NCBI RefSeq assembly: GCF_002797325.1
Contig: NZ_KZ454938.1
Span: forward strand, 229,322 to 293,321
Reading direction: 5' to 3'
Source: Bacillus sp. FJAT-45037
GTDB taxonomy: Bacteria > Bacillota > Bacilli > Bacillales > Bacillaceae_D
Length of the DNA stretch: 64,000 bases
Shown here: piece by piece, positions 34,614-44,601 of the stretch
How the letters are laid out: every line of letters begins with the position of its first letter
Position numbering within the stretch: position 1 is the first letter of the stretch
Position numbers and translations under genes: made by a program
Notes under the pieces: model-generated
Told to the model about the DNA's origin: nothing
What the model saw: the letters and a program-made list of their open reading frames with translations, nothing else
Databases searched by the model: none

Positions 34614-35691
34614 TAAGCTAGTTGGCGTGAACGTAGAAGGGTTTCAGCAAGGCCTTGTTGAATGGTTTTACACTAATCAAAGAACCTTACCGTGGCGTGA
34701 AAACAAAGATCCATACCATGTGTGGGTATCAGAAATTATGCTTCAACAAACGAGGGTCGATACTGTCATTCCATATTATTTAAATTTCATGAGGGAATTC
34801 TCAACCCTAGAGGATCTAGCTTATGCAGAAGAGGATAAGATTTTAAAAGCTTGGGAAGGTCTAGGGTACTATTCAAGAGTTCGTAACTTACAGACAGCGG
34901 TACGAGAAGTGGTTGAAGAATATGAAGCAATTGTGCCTAACACAAGAAAAGAAATTTCCAAACTGAAGGGGGTGGGCCCTTATACAGCAGGAGCGATTCT
35001 TAGTATTGCTTATGGAAAGCCAGAGCCTGCAGTCGACGGAAATGTCATGCGTGTTCTGTCGCGTGTGCTTGAAATAGATGAAGACATCGCGAAGGCTAAA
35101 ACACGGAAAGTCTTTGAAGACATTCTGTACGATTTGATTTCAAAAGAAGATCCATCTGCGTTTAATCAAGGATTAATGGAACTTGGAGCGTTAATTTGTA
35201 CCCCAACCTCACCTGGGTGTCTTTTATGTCCTGTTCGAGAGCATTGCAGAGCGAATGCAAAAGGAATTCAACATACGTTACCAGTGAAAACGAAGAAAAA
35301 GAAGGCAAAGCGAAAATACATGACCGCGTTTATCATACGGGATGAGAACGGAAGAGTCTTGATCGAGAAACGTCCAAAAGAAGGGTTATTAGCAAAAATG
35401 TGGCAGTTCCCAAACGTAGAAGTAGATCGTCATATGATGGAGATAGAACCACTAACAGCTATACTCACAGCTGAAGTAGGACAGGGGGTAACAATTGGCG
35501 AGCGTATTCACAAAGTAGAGCATGTTTTCTCGCATCTCATTTGGGATATCGATGTGTATACAGCAGTTGTAGATAAAAACGAAAACGAATGGGATGCAGG
35601 CTATCAATGGGTTGATCAATCAGAAATTGAGGCTTACGCGTTTCCAGTGTCACATCAGAAAATAATTAAGCATTATTTTTACGGGGAGTGA
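34603..35691 (+). CDS. mutY: A/G-specific adenine glycosylase MutY
   Basis: A 362-residue DNA repair enzyme removing adenine opposite 8-oxoguanine. The catalytic Glu lies in SEIMLQQTRVDTV; the helix-hairpin-helix is LKGVGPYTAGAI, with the catalytic Asp in AVDGNVMRV. The [4Fe-4S] cysteines are in CTPTSPGCLLCPVREHC. The C-terminal NUDIX-like domain that recognises 8-oxoG is present. The GTG at 34603 follows AAGGAGG at six bases. It overlaps both neighbours (11 bases upstream; its stop touches the next ribosome site region). Confidence 0.94.
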   Translation: MQHDKLVGVNVEGFQQGLVEWFYTNQRTLPWRENKDPYHVWVSEIMLQQTRVDTVIPYYLNFMREFSTLEDLAYAEEDKILKAWEGLGYYSRVRNLQTAVREVVEEYEAIVPNTRKEISKLKGVGPYTAGAILSIAYGKPEPAVDGNVMRVLSRVLEIDEDIAKAKTRKVFEDILYDLISKEDPSAFNQGLMELGALICTPTSPGCLLCPVREHCRANAKGIQHTLPVKTKKKKAKRKYMTAFIIRDENGRVLIEKRPKEGLLAKMWQFPNVEVDRHMMEIEPLTAILTAEVGQGVTIGERIHKVEHVFSHLIWDIDVYTAVVDKNENEWDAGYQWVDQSEIEAYAFPVSHQKIIKHYFYGE

Positions 35692-35696
35692 GCAAG

Positions 35697-36452
35697 ATGG
35701 AATTAGGTTTAGTAGGTAAAGTTGTCCTTGTGACGGGAGGAACAAAAGGGATCGGCCAAGGCATTGCTAAAGCATTTAGCCAAGAAGGAGCGAAGGTGTT
35801 TGTGACAGCTAGGGGAGAAGAGGCTCTAGCTGCTATGAATGCAGAAGAAGGTATTACAGCCATTCAAGCAGATGTGACGGTTGAAGCGGATCGTTTTCGT
35901 GTGATGAACGAAGTGCTAAGCGAAGCAGGGAAAATTGATGTATTAGTGAATAATGCTGGTGGAAGCAATGGGTCGACTGTTGAAGTAACAGAGTTAGCGT
36001 TATTCAAAGAAGCGTTTGAGCTAAATTATTTCTCAGCCGTTCACCTTAGTCAGCTTGCACATAAGGAAATGAAAAAACAGCAAGCAGGCGTCATTATAAA
36101 TATTTCTTCAATCTTCGGACGAGAATCAGGTGGAAAACCAACCTATAACAGCGCAAAAGCAGCAATGATTAGCTTCACAAAGTCTTTAGCAGATGAAGCA
36201 ATTAGAGATGGCATTCGTGTAAATGGGGTCGCTCCAGGATCGATTCTACATCCGACAGGAAACTGGCAGAAGCGTATTGAAGAAAATCCAGAGAAAATGA
36301 AGGCGTTTGTTAAACAAGAAATTCCCGCTGGACGCTTTGGAACAGTGAAAGAAATTGCTGATGTCGTCGTATTTTTAGCTTCGGAAAAGGCATCATGGGT
36401 AGTCGGTGCCACATTGAATGTAGACGGCGGTCAATCAAACGCGAATTTCTAA
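35697..36452 (+). CDS. Short-chain dehydrogenase/reductase
   Basis: A 251-residue SDR enzyme resembling 3-oxoacyl-ACP reductases. VTGGTKGIGQGIAKAF binds the cofactor, NNAGG follows, and catalytic Ser (NISSIFG) and YNSAK are intact; the C terminus has VVGATLNVDGG. The ATG at 35697 is eight bases after GGGGAG. Five bases after mutY, so co-transcribed. Substrate unknown; it is not the FabL gene, which lies further on. Confidence 0.85.
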   Translation: MELGLVGKVVLVTGGTKGIGQGIAKAFSQEGAKVFVTARGEEALAAMNAEEGITAIQADVTVEADRFRVMNEVLSEAGKIDVLVNNAGGSNGSTVEVTELALFKEAFELNYFSAVHLSQLAHKEMKKQQAGVIINISSIFGRESGGKPTYNSAKAAMISFTKSLADEAIRDGIRVNGVAPGSILHPTGNWQKRIEENPEKMKAFVKQEIPAGRFGTVKEIADVVVFLASEKASWVVGATLNVDGGQSNANF

Positions 36453-36460
36453 CAGATCAG

Positions 36461-36506
36461 AGGATATTCAGAAGGCGCTAGACGCTTTTTGAATATCCTA
36501 TTTTTA
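36461..36506 (+). terminator. Terminator after the mutY-SDR unit
   Basis: AGGATATTCA (36461-36470) pairs with TGAATATCCT (36490-36499), with an inner AAGGCG/ACGCTT stem, followed by ATTTTT. Confidence 0.82.
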
Positions 36507-36514
36507 TAGCTCAA

Positions 36515-36850
36515 TTACTGATCATCGTTTATGAGGTGAATTTCTGAAATCATTTGCTTTGTTTGTGGGGTTCCAAGATTATACAAAGCTTCATATACAT
36601 CATTTAACCCTCTTTGATATTCATTTTTATCACGGTCATTCTTTTGATCATCGTAATGCCGGAATGAGAATAAATTACCTAGTTCGACATCATGAGCTTG
36701 CACTTCATGTAGCAAGTCTTCTAAGGCTTTCTTCTCTGTTGGGGTTGCTTCAATTTCATATTCGATCATTTGACCATCGTTGACAGGGGTGAGGTTTATC
36801 GTATCCATACTGATTGGATTTAAATTCACGTAATACTTTTCTTTTTCCAT
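36515..36850 (-). CDS. Hypothetical acidic protein (111 aa)
   Basis: A soluble protein reading MEKEKYYVNLNPISMDTINL, then ATPTEKKALEDLLHEVQAHDV, and ending with a helical KQMISEIHLINDDQ. The middle is helical and rich in Asp/Asn. A GGAGATG ribosome site precedes the start. It is a single-gene unit between two SDR/MDR genes. I do not recognise its family and see no active-site motif. Confidence 0.6.
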   Translation of the reverse strand: MEKEKYYVNLNPISMDTINLTPVNDGQMIEYEIEATPTEKKALEDLLHEVQAHDVELGNLFSFRHYDDQKNDRDKNEYQRGLNDVYEALYNLGTPQTKQMISEIHLINDDQ

Positions 36851-36931
36851 ATGATCTTCATCTCCTTAGATTTGTCTTATCATTACTTTCTCCCAAAATA
36901 ATCAAAACATCATCTAAGAAGTGAATTTATA

Positions 36932-36960
36932 TAAAAAGAGGTAGCACCGAGGCTACCTCA
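36932..36960 (-). terminator. Terminator of the quinone reductase gene
   Basis: On the complement GAGGTAGC pairs with GCTACCTC around a six-base loop and is followed by five Ts. Confidence 0.85.
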
Positions 36961-36968
36961 AAAAAATT

Positions 36969-37937
36969 TTAATTATGCGTAATGATGATTCGTCCGTCTA
37001 TTTGTTTTGCCTCTAACGTTTCATGTGCGAGTGCTGCTTCGTTAAAAGAGAATACTTGTCCAATGTGGGCATGGAGTTTTTTAGCTGCAAATCCTTCAGA
37101 GATTTCTTTTCCTGCTTGTTCTAATTTAGTTTGAGGCACAGTGAAAAGAAGTATTCCTAGAAGGGAGGCATTCTTCATATTAAGTTTTCTCCACGGAAGG
37201 GTGGGTTCGTTGTTAACGGGGGAACCAATCGTGACAATACGCCCCCCATTTGCGATTATGTCAAGATTATGATCGATGTTTTCACTGACGGACATATCTA
37301 AGATCACATCAATGCCACTACCACTGGTCAACTCATTAATGCGCTTTGAAAGGTCTTCTTCGTGATAATTAAGAACAACATCCGCCCCCGCTTTGATCGC
37401 AATGCTCGACTTTTGTTCATTGCCTGCTGTGGCGATGACAAAGGCCCCACTTTGTTTAGCTAATTGAACCGCCGCCTGTCCAACGGCTCCTGCTGCTCCG
37501 TAGATCAGCACTTTCTCGTCTTTTTGTAGATTAGCTCGCCAAAAAAGAGAGAGGTGAGCGGTTGTAAACGCCATCGCGATCGCCGCACCTTCCTCATAAG
37601 AGAGGTGGCTAGGGAGAGGGAAGGCTTTTTTTGCATCGAAAACAATGTATTCGGCTGAAGCTCCTTTCGCAGTGGTTGCCCAAATGCGATCGCCCACTTT
37701 CACATTTGTTACGTCTTCTCCAAGTTCTCTAACTACTCCTGCTAAATCAAAATGTGGAATGTGTGGGAATTGATCGACTTCACGAATCCCTTTTCTAAAA
37801 TAAGTATCCACGGGATTAATTCCGCTTGCGCCTACTTTCACTAAAACTTCGCCTTTTTTTGGCTTTGGTTTCATTGATTCCCCGATATGTAAGACAGATG
37901 GTTGACCGTAATTCGTGTATTGGATGGCACGCATCAT
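36969..37937 (-). CDS. NADPH:quinone reductase-like zinc-independent MDR protein
   Basis: A 322-residue medium-chain dehydrogenase/reductase. GINPVDTYFRKG in the N-terminal domain and the cofactor motif LIYGAAGAVGQAAVQLAK identify the quinone oxidoreductase branch; no structural zinc cysteines are present. It likely reduces quinones or enals with NADPH. It starts at ATG-ATG after AAAAGGAG. It lies 18 bases downstream of the aminotransferase gene, so the two form an operon. Confidence 0.88.
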   Translation of the reverse strand: MMRAIQYTNYGQPSVLHIGESMKPKPKKGEVLVKVGASGINPVDTYFRKGIREVDQFPHIPHFDLAGVVRELGEDVTNVKVGDRIWATTAKGASAEYIVFDAKKAFPLPSHLSYEEGAAIAMAFTTAHLSLFWRANLQKDEKVLIYGAAGAVGQAAVQLAKQSGAFVIATAGNEQKSSIAIKAGADVVLNYHEEDLSKRINELTSGSGIDVILDMSVSENIDHNLDIIANGGRIVTIGSPVNNEPTLPWRKLNMKNASLLGILLFTVPQTKLEQAGKEISEGFAAKKLHAHIGQVFSFNEAALAHETLEAKQIDGRIIITHN

Positions 37938-37955
37938 ATTTCAGCTCCTTTTTTA

Positions 37956-39110
37956 TTATTGAAACAAAGGTTGTAATCGTTTGGCCGCTTCTTTTAAGTT
38001 TGCTTCTTCTTGAACAAGAGCGATTCGTACAAATTGTGTTCCTTCACTTCCAAAGGCTGCACCAGGTGTGACCACAACACCTGCTTCTAAGGCGGCTAAT
38101 GTAAAGGACATTGAATCGAATGAAGAGGGAACCTCCGCCCATATAAACATTCCTCCTTTAGGTGATCTAACGTCCCAACCGATATCACGCAACGCATTGA
38201 CGAGCGTATCACGACGTTTTTTATAGCGTTGTCGTTGATCGGTCAAGAAGGAATCATCGTTAAGAAGTGCACGAGCCGCTGCTCGCTGAATCGGTTTGAA
38301 CACCCCGTAATCAATATGAGACTTTACAACTTTAAGTGGTTCCAAAAGATTTGGGTTACCAACTGCATATCCAATCCGAGCACCCGCAAAGTTAAAGCTC
38401 TTTGAAAGAGAGTTAAACTCAATCGCAATATCTCTTGCTTCTTCAATGGAAAAGATGCTAAGTGGCTCTATATCATCGTATAAAAGCTCTGAGTAGGCAA
38501 AATCGTGCACGAGTAGAATCTGATGTTTTTTGGCAAAAGTCACAACTTCCTCTAAATAGTGACGTGATGCTGTCGCTGCCGTAGGATTACTTGGGTAACT
38601 CAAAATCATAACTTTGGACTTTTGAATGATTTCGTTTGGTAGTGATGAAAAATCAAAAGCATAGTTATTTTCATCATTTAGTGGATACGAATATATTTCT
38701 GCCCCTGAGAGGTACGCACTTGATGCATAAATTGGGTAGCCGGGGTTTGGCACAAGTACGATATCTTCAGCATCTAAGTAGGCTAGGGTAAGATGAGCGA
38801 GTCCATCTTGAGACCCCATTAATTGCAGCACTTCATCTTCTGCTAAGGCTACCGAGTAGCGAGATTGATAAAAGTGACAAACTGCTTTGTTGAACTCAGA
38901 AATACTTGTAATTGCATACCCGTAATCACGATCATTCTGAACCGCTTTTGCTAATTCTTCTGTTAGAAATTGAGGTGGGGGAAGGTCTGGGCTTCCGATA
39001 CTAAGATCTATAAGAGATGCCCCGGTTGCTTCTTTTTGTTGTTTTCGTATCGCTAAATCGGTGAACACACTTGTCTTAAGATGTTCTAGTTTTCTCGATG
39101 GCTTCAACAT
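37956..39110 (-). CDS. PLP-dependent aminotransferase, class I/II
   Basis: A 384-residue fold-type I aminotransferase. NPGYPIYASSAYLSGAE, SYPSNPTAATAS and the PLP lysine in FNSLSKSFNFAGARIGY are intact. The overall pattern is nearest to the LL-diaminopimelate aminotransferase-like (DapL/alanine transaminase) group; substrate cannot be fixed from reading. The ATG at 39110 follows GAGGAGCG at six bases; the longer frame starts at a TTG overlapping that spacing. First gene of a two-gene unit. Confidence 0.88.
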   Translation of the reverse strand: MLKPSRKLEHLKTSVFTDLAIRKQQKEATGASLIDLSIGSPDLPPPQFLTEELAKAVQNDRDYGYAITSISEFNKAVCHFYQSRYSVALAEDEVLQLMGSQDGLAHLTLAYLDAEDIVLVPNPGYPIYASSAYLSGAEIYSYPLNDENNYAFDFSSLPNEIIQKSKVMILSYPSNPTAATASRHYLEEVVTFAKKHQILLVHDFAYSELLYDDIEPLSIFSIEEARDIAIEFNSLSKSFNFAGARIGYAVGNPNLLEPLKVVKSHIDYGVFKPIQRAAARALLNDDSFLTDQRQRYKKRRDTLVNALRDIGWDVRSPKGGMFIWAEVPSSFDSMSFTLAALEAGVVVTPGAAFGSEGTQFVRIALVQEEANLKEAAKRLQPLFQ

Positions 39111-39199
39111 AGTCAACGCTCCTCTACCTATTCACATGCTACTTCTTATCTTAGCTGAACAGTCAAAAAAAACATAGTCTTGCCTACATAAAAGTACAT

Positions 39200-39225
39200 A
39201 AAAAAAGATAAGCCGAGGCTTACCT
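39200..39225 (-). terminator. Terminator of yfhS
   Basis: On the complement GGTAAGCC and GGCTTATC pair around a two-base loop and run into seven Ts. Confidence 0.85.
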
Positions 39226-39447
39226 TTAATCAAAATGAACTTCAGTTCCTTGTGTCCAACTTGCTTCTTGTTTTAACCCACCGCGGTTTTCAATTTCTTT
39301 GATGATTTCACGATGAATAGTTGTTCCTTCAATATTTAAATAAGGTGTCATCTGTTGAAGACTATGATGAAAATAAGCAAGTTCCTTATCCGACCAATCG
39401 TGTTTACTGACCATCGTTAGCTCGGTCATATCTCGACCTACATACAT
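39226..39447 (-). CDS. yfhS: YfhS-like small protein
   Basis: A 73-residue soluble protein, MYVGRDMTELTMVSKHDWSD then KELAYFHHSLQQMTPYLN. Length and place between mutY and fabL fit yfhS of B. subtilis. AGGAGCTG precedes the ATG. Function unknown. Divergent from fabL, with about 120 bases of shared upstream DNA. Confidence 0.7.
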   Translation of the reverse strand: MYVGRDMTELTMVSKHDWSDKELAYFHHSLQQMTPYLNIEGTTIHREIIKEIENRGGLKQEASWTQGTEVHFD

Positions 39448-39549
39448 GAGTAACAGCTCCTCTTCTCCAAAATTTTGTGTAATGAGATTGTTGTTTGTTA
39501 GTGTTTCTGTTCGGAGGAGACTCTATACGATATAATATGAACAGATTAA

Positions 39550-40320
<771 letters not shown>

Positions 40321-40327
40321 AGTTCTT

Positions 40328-40358
40328 TGTATAAAAGGATGGACATCTGTACATATTA
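40328..40358 (+). promoter_or_regulatory. Sigma-G promoter of sspE
   Basis: TGTATA (40328-40333), an 18-base spacer and CATATTA (40352-40358) fit the forespore sigma-G pattern, about 22 bases before the sspE start. Confidence 0.6.
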
Positions 40359-40380
40359 ATCTATGTGGAGGTGATATCAC

Positions 40381-40617
40381 ATGAACAACCAACAACAAAA
40401 CCAACAACAAAATCAACAACAGCAACAACAAGCGTCTAAAACAAACGCTCAAAAGGTACAAAAGCAAAATGCTGCTTCTGCACAAGGTAACAGCTACAAC
40501 ACTGAGTTTGCTAGCGAAACCAATGCACAAGAAGTAAAGCAGCAAAACGCTCAATCAGAAGCTCATAAGAACCAAGCTTCTACAAATTACAAGCAACAAA
40601 ACCAAAAAAATCAATAA
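40381..40617 (+). CDS. sspE: Gamma-type small acid-soluble spore protein
   Basis: A 78-residue Gln/Asn-rich storage protein of the forespore, degraded at germination to feed amino acid metabolism. The N-terminal third is almost all Gln/Asn. YNTEFASETNAQEVKQQNAQ carries the EFASET germination-protease target. B. subtilis SspE has repeats of this segment, while here there is one clear copy. GGAGGTG is seven bases before the ATG, and a sigma-G promoter is present. Confidence 0.93.
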   Translation: MNNQQQNQQQNQQQQQQASKTNAQKVQKQNAASAQGNSYNTEFASETNAQEVKQQNAQSEAHKNQASTNYKQQNQKNQ

Positions 40618-40633
40618 TCAATTGATTGGAAGA

Positions 40634-40669
40634 AGCACCCCGAGACATTACGTCTTGTGGGTGTTTTTT
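40634..40669 (+). terminator. Terminator of sspE
   Basis: GCACCC with GGGTGT, plus GAGAC/GTCTT inside, then six Ts. Confidence 0.8.
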
Positions 40670-40928
40670 CTGCTGTTCTTAATACACATTCGAAATAGGT
40701 TTACATAGTATTTCATCAATTTTCCTTACAAGAGGCGCTTACCGTTTCAAAAAGATGGGGAACACTGTATAATAGAATAGAATGAAATTGAAGTTGATGT
40801 TGACGTATTGGAATGAACGATAAGTAGTTTGTAGGGTAGGTCCTTCAAGAGAAGTGACGATGTACAAGCAATGAGTGTTGACTACTCTACCTACTGACGT
40901 CCAAACAATCAAAAGAAAGGAGATTTTT

Positions 40929-41456
40929 ATGAATTTTCCCAAGGTAGGCAGTACGGTTCAGATCCAGAGTTATAAACACAATGGATCCATTCATCGAATT
41001 TGGGAAGAGTCAATAGTGCTTAAAGGGACGTCAAAGGTTGTAATCGGAGGTAATGATCGAATTCTTGTTCGAGAATCAGATGGTCGTAATTGGAGAACGC
41101 GTGAGCCAGCCATCTGTTATTTTGATTCGGAACAATGGTTCAATACGATCGGTATGATTCGAGCAGATGGAATTTACTATTACTGTAATTTAGGAACTCC
41201 ATTTACATGGGATGAAGAAGCAGTAAAATACATTGACTATGACCTTGATATTAAAGTATATCCTGATATGACCTTTAAGCTATTGGACGAAGATGAATAT
41301 GAATTGCATAGTAAATTAATGAATTATCCACCTGAAGTGGATGAAATTTTAAAACGAAGTGTGGATGAACTGATTTCTTGGATCCACCAACGTAAAGGCC
41401 CATTTGCCCCGCAATTTGTAGAGAATTGGTATGAGCGATTCTTACAATATCGGTAA
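40929..41456 (+). CDS. ntdP: Nucleoside tri- and diphosphate phosphatase NtdP (DUF402)
   Basis: A 175-residue metal-dependent phosphatase acting on NTP/NDP. The DUF402 core with [20 protein letters not shown] and [11 protein letters not shown] is intact. The ATG at 40929 follows AAAGGAG; the longer frame begins upstream of that site. Between sspE and ygaD as in B. subtilis (ygaC). A TATAAT box at 40768-40773 may be the promoter, giving a leader of about 150 bases. Confidence 0.9.
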   Translation: MNFPKVGSTVQIQSYKHNGSIHRIWEESIVLKGTSKVVIGGNDRILVRESDGRNWRTREPAICYFDSEQWFNTIGMIRADGIYYYCNLGTPFTWDEEAVKYIDYDLDIKVYPDMTFKLLDEDEYELHSKLMNYPPEVDEILKRSVDELISWIHQRKGPFAPQFVENWYERFLQYR

Positions 41457-41479
41457 ATAACAGCAAAAGATACCGTTGA

Positions 41480-41507
41480 GAAAGCCTGGTTACCAGGCTT
41501 TCTTTTC
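41480..41507 (+). terminator. Terminator of ntdP
   Basis: GAAAGCCTGGT pairs perfectly with ACCAGGCTTTC across a single T, so a few central bases must open as the loop; TTTT follows. Confidence 0.82.
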
Positions 41508-41540
41508 CGTCATACTAACAGAAATAAGGGGGTGGGCATT

Positions 41541-43286
41541 ATGAATAGTATGAAACGCTATATGGAGTTTGTAAAACCATATTGGAAACAGATTAGTTTG
41601 ACGATTTTGATCGGGATTTTAAAATTTGGGATTCCACTCCTGTTACCATTAGTCATGATGTATGTCATTGATGATATTATTTTTGCAGAAGGTTTAACAC
41701 AGGATGAGAAGTTATCGACACTATATTGGATTATGGGTGGGCTGTTATTTATCTTCCTCGTCTTAAGACCTCCAATTGAATATTTAAGACAGTATTATGC
41801 GCAGTGGATTGGAAGTAAAGTCCTCTATGATATACGTGATCAATTGTTTACCCATATTCAACGATTAAGTTTGCGTTTTTACTCTAATCGCAAAGTTGGC
41901 GAGATTATTTCGCGTGTTATTCATGATGTAGAACAAACAAAAAACTTTGTGATCACGGGTCTAATGAATATTTGGCTTGATTTATTTACAATTATTATTG
42001 CCATTATAATTATGTTAAATATTAACGTCTGGCTAACACTTGTTGCGATCTCGATGTTCCCGTTATATGGCTTCTCGGTCAAGTATTTTTATGCACGCTT
42101 AAGACATTTAACAAGAGTTCGTTCACAAGCGCTTGCTGAAGTGCAAGGTCATCTGCATGAACGAGTTCAAGGGATGAATGTGATACGTAGTTTTGCACTA
42201 GAAGAATATGAACAAGAGAAGTTCGCTGTTCGCAATGGGAATTTCTTGGACCGAGCACTTGATCACACTCGCTGGAATGCGAAAACCTTCGCGGTCGTCA
42301 ACACGATTACTGACCTCGCACCTTTACTTGTCATTCTTGTGTCTGGTTACTTCGTTATTACAGGTAATCTTGAGGTCGGAGCGATGACTGCATTCGTTTT
42401 GTATATGGAACGCTTGTATGGACCATTACGCCGATTAGTCAATTCTTCAACAACGCTGACTCAAGCGATTGCTTCGATGGACCGTGTCTTTGAATTCATC
42501 GATGAGAAGTATGATATTAAAGATAAGGATAAGGCTGTAGCTCTTCAGACAGCAAAAGGTCATGTCCGATTTGAAAATATTTCTTTCCACTATGATAAAG
42601 AAGATTATCCTGTTCTAAAGAACATTTCTCTTGATGTAAAAGAAGGAGAGACGATTGCTTTTGTAGGGATGAGTGGAGGAGGAAAAAGTACGTTAATTAG
42701 TCTACTTCCGAGATTTTATGATGTGACAGCGGGGCGTATTTTACTTGATGGGGTCGATATTAGAGAATATCAAGTACGAAGCTTACGTGATAAGATCGGG
42801 ATGGTCTTACAAGATAATATATTATTTAGTGATTCTGTTAAAACGAATATTCTAATGGGAAATCCAGAAGCAACCGATGAAGAAGTTGTAGCGGCTGCAA
42901 AGGCAGCAAATGCTCACGAATTTATTATGAATTTACCACAAGGTTACGATACTGAAGTCGGCGAGCGCGGAGTGAAACTTTCAGGAGGTCAAAAGCAACG
43001 TGTAGCAATCGCTCGTGTCTTCTTGAAAAACCCACCAATATTGGTTTTTGATGAAGCTACTTCGGCTCTTGATTTAGAAAGTGAACATTATATTCAAGAA
43101 GCGTTAGGCATTTTAGCTGAAAATCGGACCACCTTTATCGTCGCACACCGTTTATCAACGATTACTCATGCCAATCGTATTGTTCTCATTGAAAATGGAG
43201 AAATTGTTGAGACTGGAACGCATGCGGAATTAATGAAAAAGCAAGGACACTATCAAAAATTATTTGATGTTCAGCAATTATCATAA
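41541..43286 (+). CDS. ygaD: ABC transporter, fused permease/ATPase (YgaD)
   Basis: A 581-residue half-exporter of the MsbA/LmrA type. Six membrane helices lie in residues ~15-300. The ATPase follows with Walker [11 protein letters not shown], signature [13 protein letters not shown], Walker [13 protein letters not shown] and the switch histidine in VAHRLST. It should work as a homodimer in the membrane. The ATG at 41541 follows AAGGGGGTGG. Substrate unknown. Ends at a strong terminator facing ygaE. Confidence 0.92.
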   Translation: MNSMKRYMEFVKPYWKQISLTILIGILKFGIPLLLPLVMMYVIDDIIFAEGLTQDEKLSTLYWIMGGLLFIFLVLRPPIEYLRQYYAQWIGSKVLYDIRDQLFTHIQRLSLRFYSNRKVGEIISRVIHDVEQTKNFVITGLMNIWLDLFTIIIAIIIMLNINVWLTLVAISMFPLYGFSVKYFYARLRHLTRVRSQALAEVQGHLHERVQGMNVIRSFALEEYEQEKFAVRNGNFLDRALDHTRWNAKTFAVVNTITDLAPLLVILVSGYFVITGNLEVGAMTAFVLYMERLYGPLRRLVNSSTTLTQAIASMDRVFEFIDEKYDIKDKDKAVALQTAKGHVRFENISFHYDKEDYPVLKNISLDVKEGETIAFVGMSGGGKSTLISLLPRFYDVTAGRILLDGVDIREYQVRSLRDKIGMVLQDNILFSDSVKTNILMGNPEATDEEVVAAAKAANAHEFIMNLPQGYDTEVGERGVKLSGGQKQRVAIARVFLKNPPILVFDEATSALDLESEHYIQEALGILAENRTTFIVAHRLSTITHANRIVLIENGEIVETGTHAELMKKQGHYQKLFDVQQLS

Positions 43287-43287
43287 G

Positions 43288-43328
43288 AAAAACGTCTAGC
43301 CACATGCATTTGTTGGCTAGACGTTTTT
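43288..43328. terminator. Bidirectional terminator between ygaD and ygaE
   Basis: AAAAACGTCTAGCCA (43288-43302) pairs perfectly with TGGCTAGACGTTTTT (43314-43328). Confidence 0.93.
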
Positions 43329-43334
43329 CTGTGT

Positions 43335-44420
43335 TTATTCTTCTTCAGGTTCTTGAACAGTTACTTTATTTTCTTTCTTATGGTAGTTGAAGAAGCTATC
43401 AACAAGATGATCGAGGTGTTCGAGTTGCTCTTGATACTCAATAATCTGTGAAATAGCTGGTAAGATGTGCAACCACTGTGTTCGCATTGTGTCAGGATCT
43501 TTATACAATTGAACGTATTGATCAGTTAAGGAGGCTTTCCCGTCATTAATCTCTTGCATGGTTTCATCGGCTGGTAGCGATTGAACTTTTCCGACATAAC
43601 GGAGCAAGATTCGATCATGGTATTGGGTTAGTCGATTTAGTTGTTCTTCGATTAGAGTTTGAACTTCACAAGGCATGTTATGCAATTCCTCAGATCGTCT
43701 CTCTAAATTTCTTAGAACGATGAGAGATTTTTTTGTTGTAATTAACATTTGGCGGAATAATACAATCTTCCGCGCTTTTGCATACTTATTACGAATAAAG
43801 TAGTTGCGTTCTTCTTTATAGAGAAGAAATAGATTGTCTAGCTTTAACATTTGTCCCTCTAATCGACTAATGTCACGCTTAAGCATACGACTATCAGCAT
43901 CTTTTCGTAGGAATAACATTGTCCATTGAATTGTATCCTCTGTTGACTTTAGCATTTTATGATAGAGCTTAGTTTCATAGCGTGGCGGAATAAAGAGTAA
44001 GTTGACTACAAAGGCTGCAAAAACGCCAATAAGGATAAGGAAGAACCGTGATGTTGCAAATCCAATAAAGTTATCAGCTGGACTTTCCATTATGATGATA
44101 ATAGTAACAATCGCAAGTGGTATGGTTGTAGGTTCAAGCTTCACCTTTCGGATAATCGCAATGGCTAAAATGACAACTAAGCCAACGACAAAAGGTTCAT
44201 GACCGAATGTCATGACAAAAATAACACTTAATACAGCACCAATTATATTTGCTTGAACTTGGTCTATGCTCGTTTGAAAAGTACGATAGATAGAGGGTTG
44301 AATGGCAAAGGCAGCAGCAAGCGCTGCAAACATTGGTGGGTCAAACCCAATCCAAATAGCGATATATAATGAAATGATAATGGCAAGACCCGTCTTAAAT
44401 ATACGAGCTCCGAGTTTCAT
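43335..44420 (-). CDS. ygaE: Aromatic acid exporter family protein (YgaE)
   Basis: A 361-residue membrane protein of the FUSC/DUF939 group. Four to five hydrophobic segments fill residues ~8-150, and the remainder is a long, charged, helical cytosolic domain. FAIQPSIYRTFQTSIDQ after the first helices is typical. It is proposed to export aromatic acids or related compounds, by family only. Position beside ygaD and gsaB matches B. subtilis. Confidence 0.85.
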   Translation of the reverse strand: MKLGARIFKTGLAIIISLYIAIWIGFDPPMFAALAAAFAIQPSIYRTFQTSIDQVQANIIGAVLSVIFVMTFGHEPFVVGLVVILAIAIIRKVKLEPTTIPLAIVTIIIIMESPADNFIGFATSRFFLILIGVFAAFVVNLLFIPPRYETKLYHKMLKSTEDTIQWTMLFLRKDADSRMLKRDISRLEGQMLKLDNLFLLYKEERNYFIRNKYAKARKIVLFRQMLITTKKSLIVLRNLERRSEELHNMPCEVQTLIEEQLNRLTQYHDRILLRYVGKVQSLPADETMQEINDGKASLTDQYVQLYKDPDTMRTQWLHILPAISQIIEYQEQLEHLDHLVDSFFNYHKKENKVTVQEPEEE

Positions 44421-44568
44421 AGGGGAATGTTGTCCTTTCTGCTTTTCGTCTCATGTTGATACGTACTTACTTCTGTGACGAGCACAAACTGTAATTTTTT
44501 TCATACCGAAGGTACTATACAATGACTTCGAATATGAATCAACCTCTTTTCATAAAAATAATTAATGT

Positions 44569-44592
44569 AAGCGCCAGTTTAAACTAGCGCTT
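44569..44592 (-). terminator. Probable terminator of hemL
   Basis: AAGCGCCAGTTT and AAACTAGCGCTT form a near-perfect palindrome just past hemL. The T tract is weak. Confidence 0.55.
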
Positions 44593-44601
44593 CATTTTAT
44601 T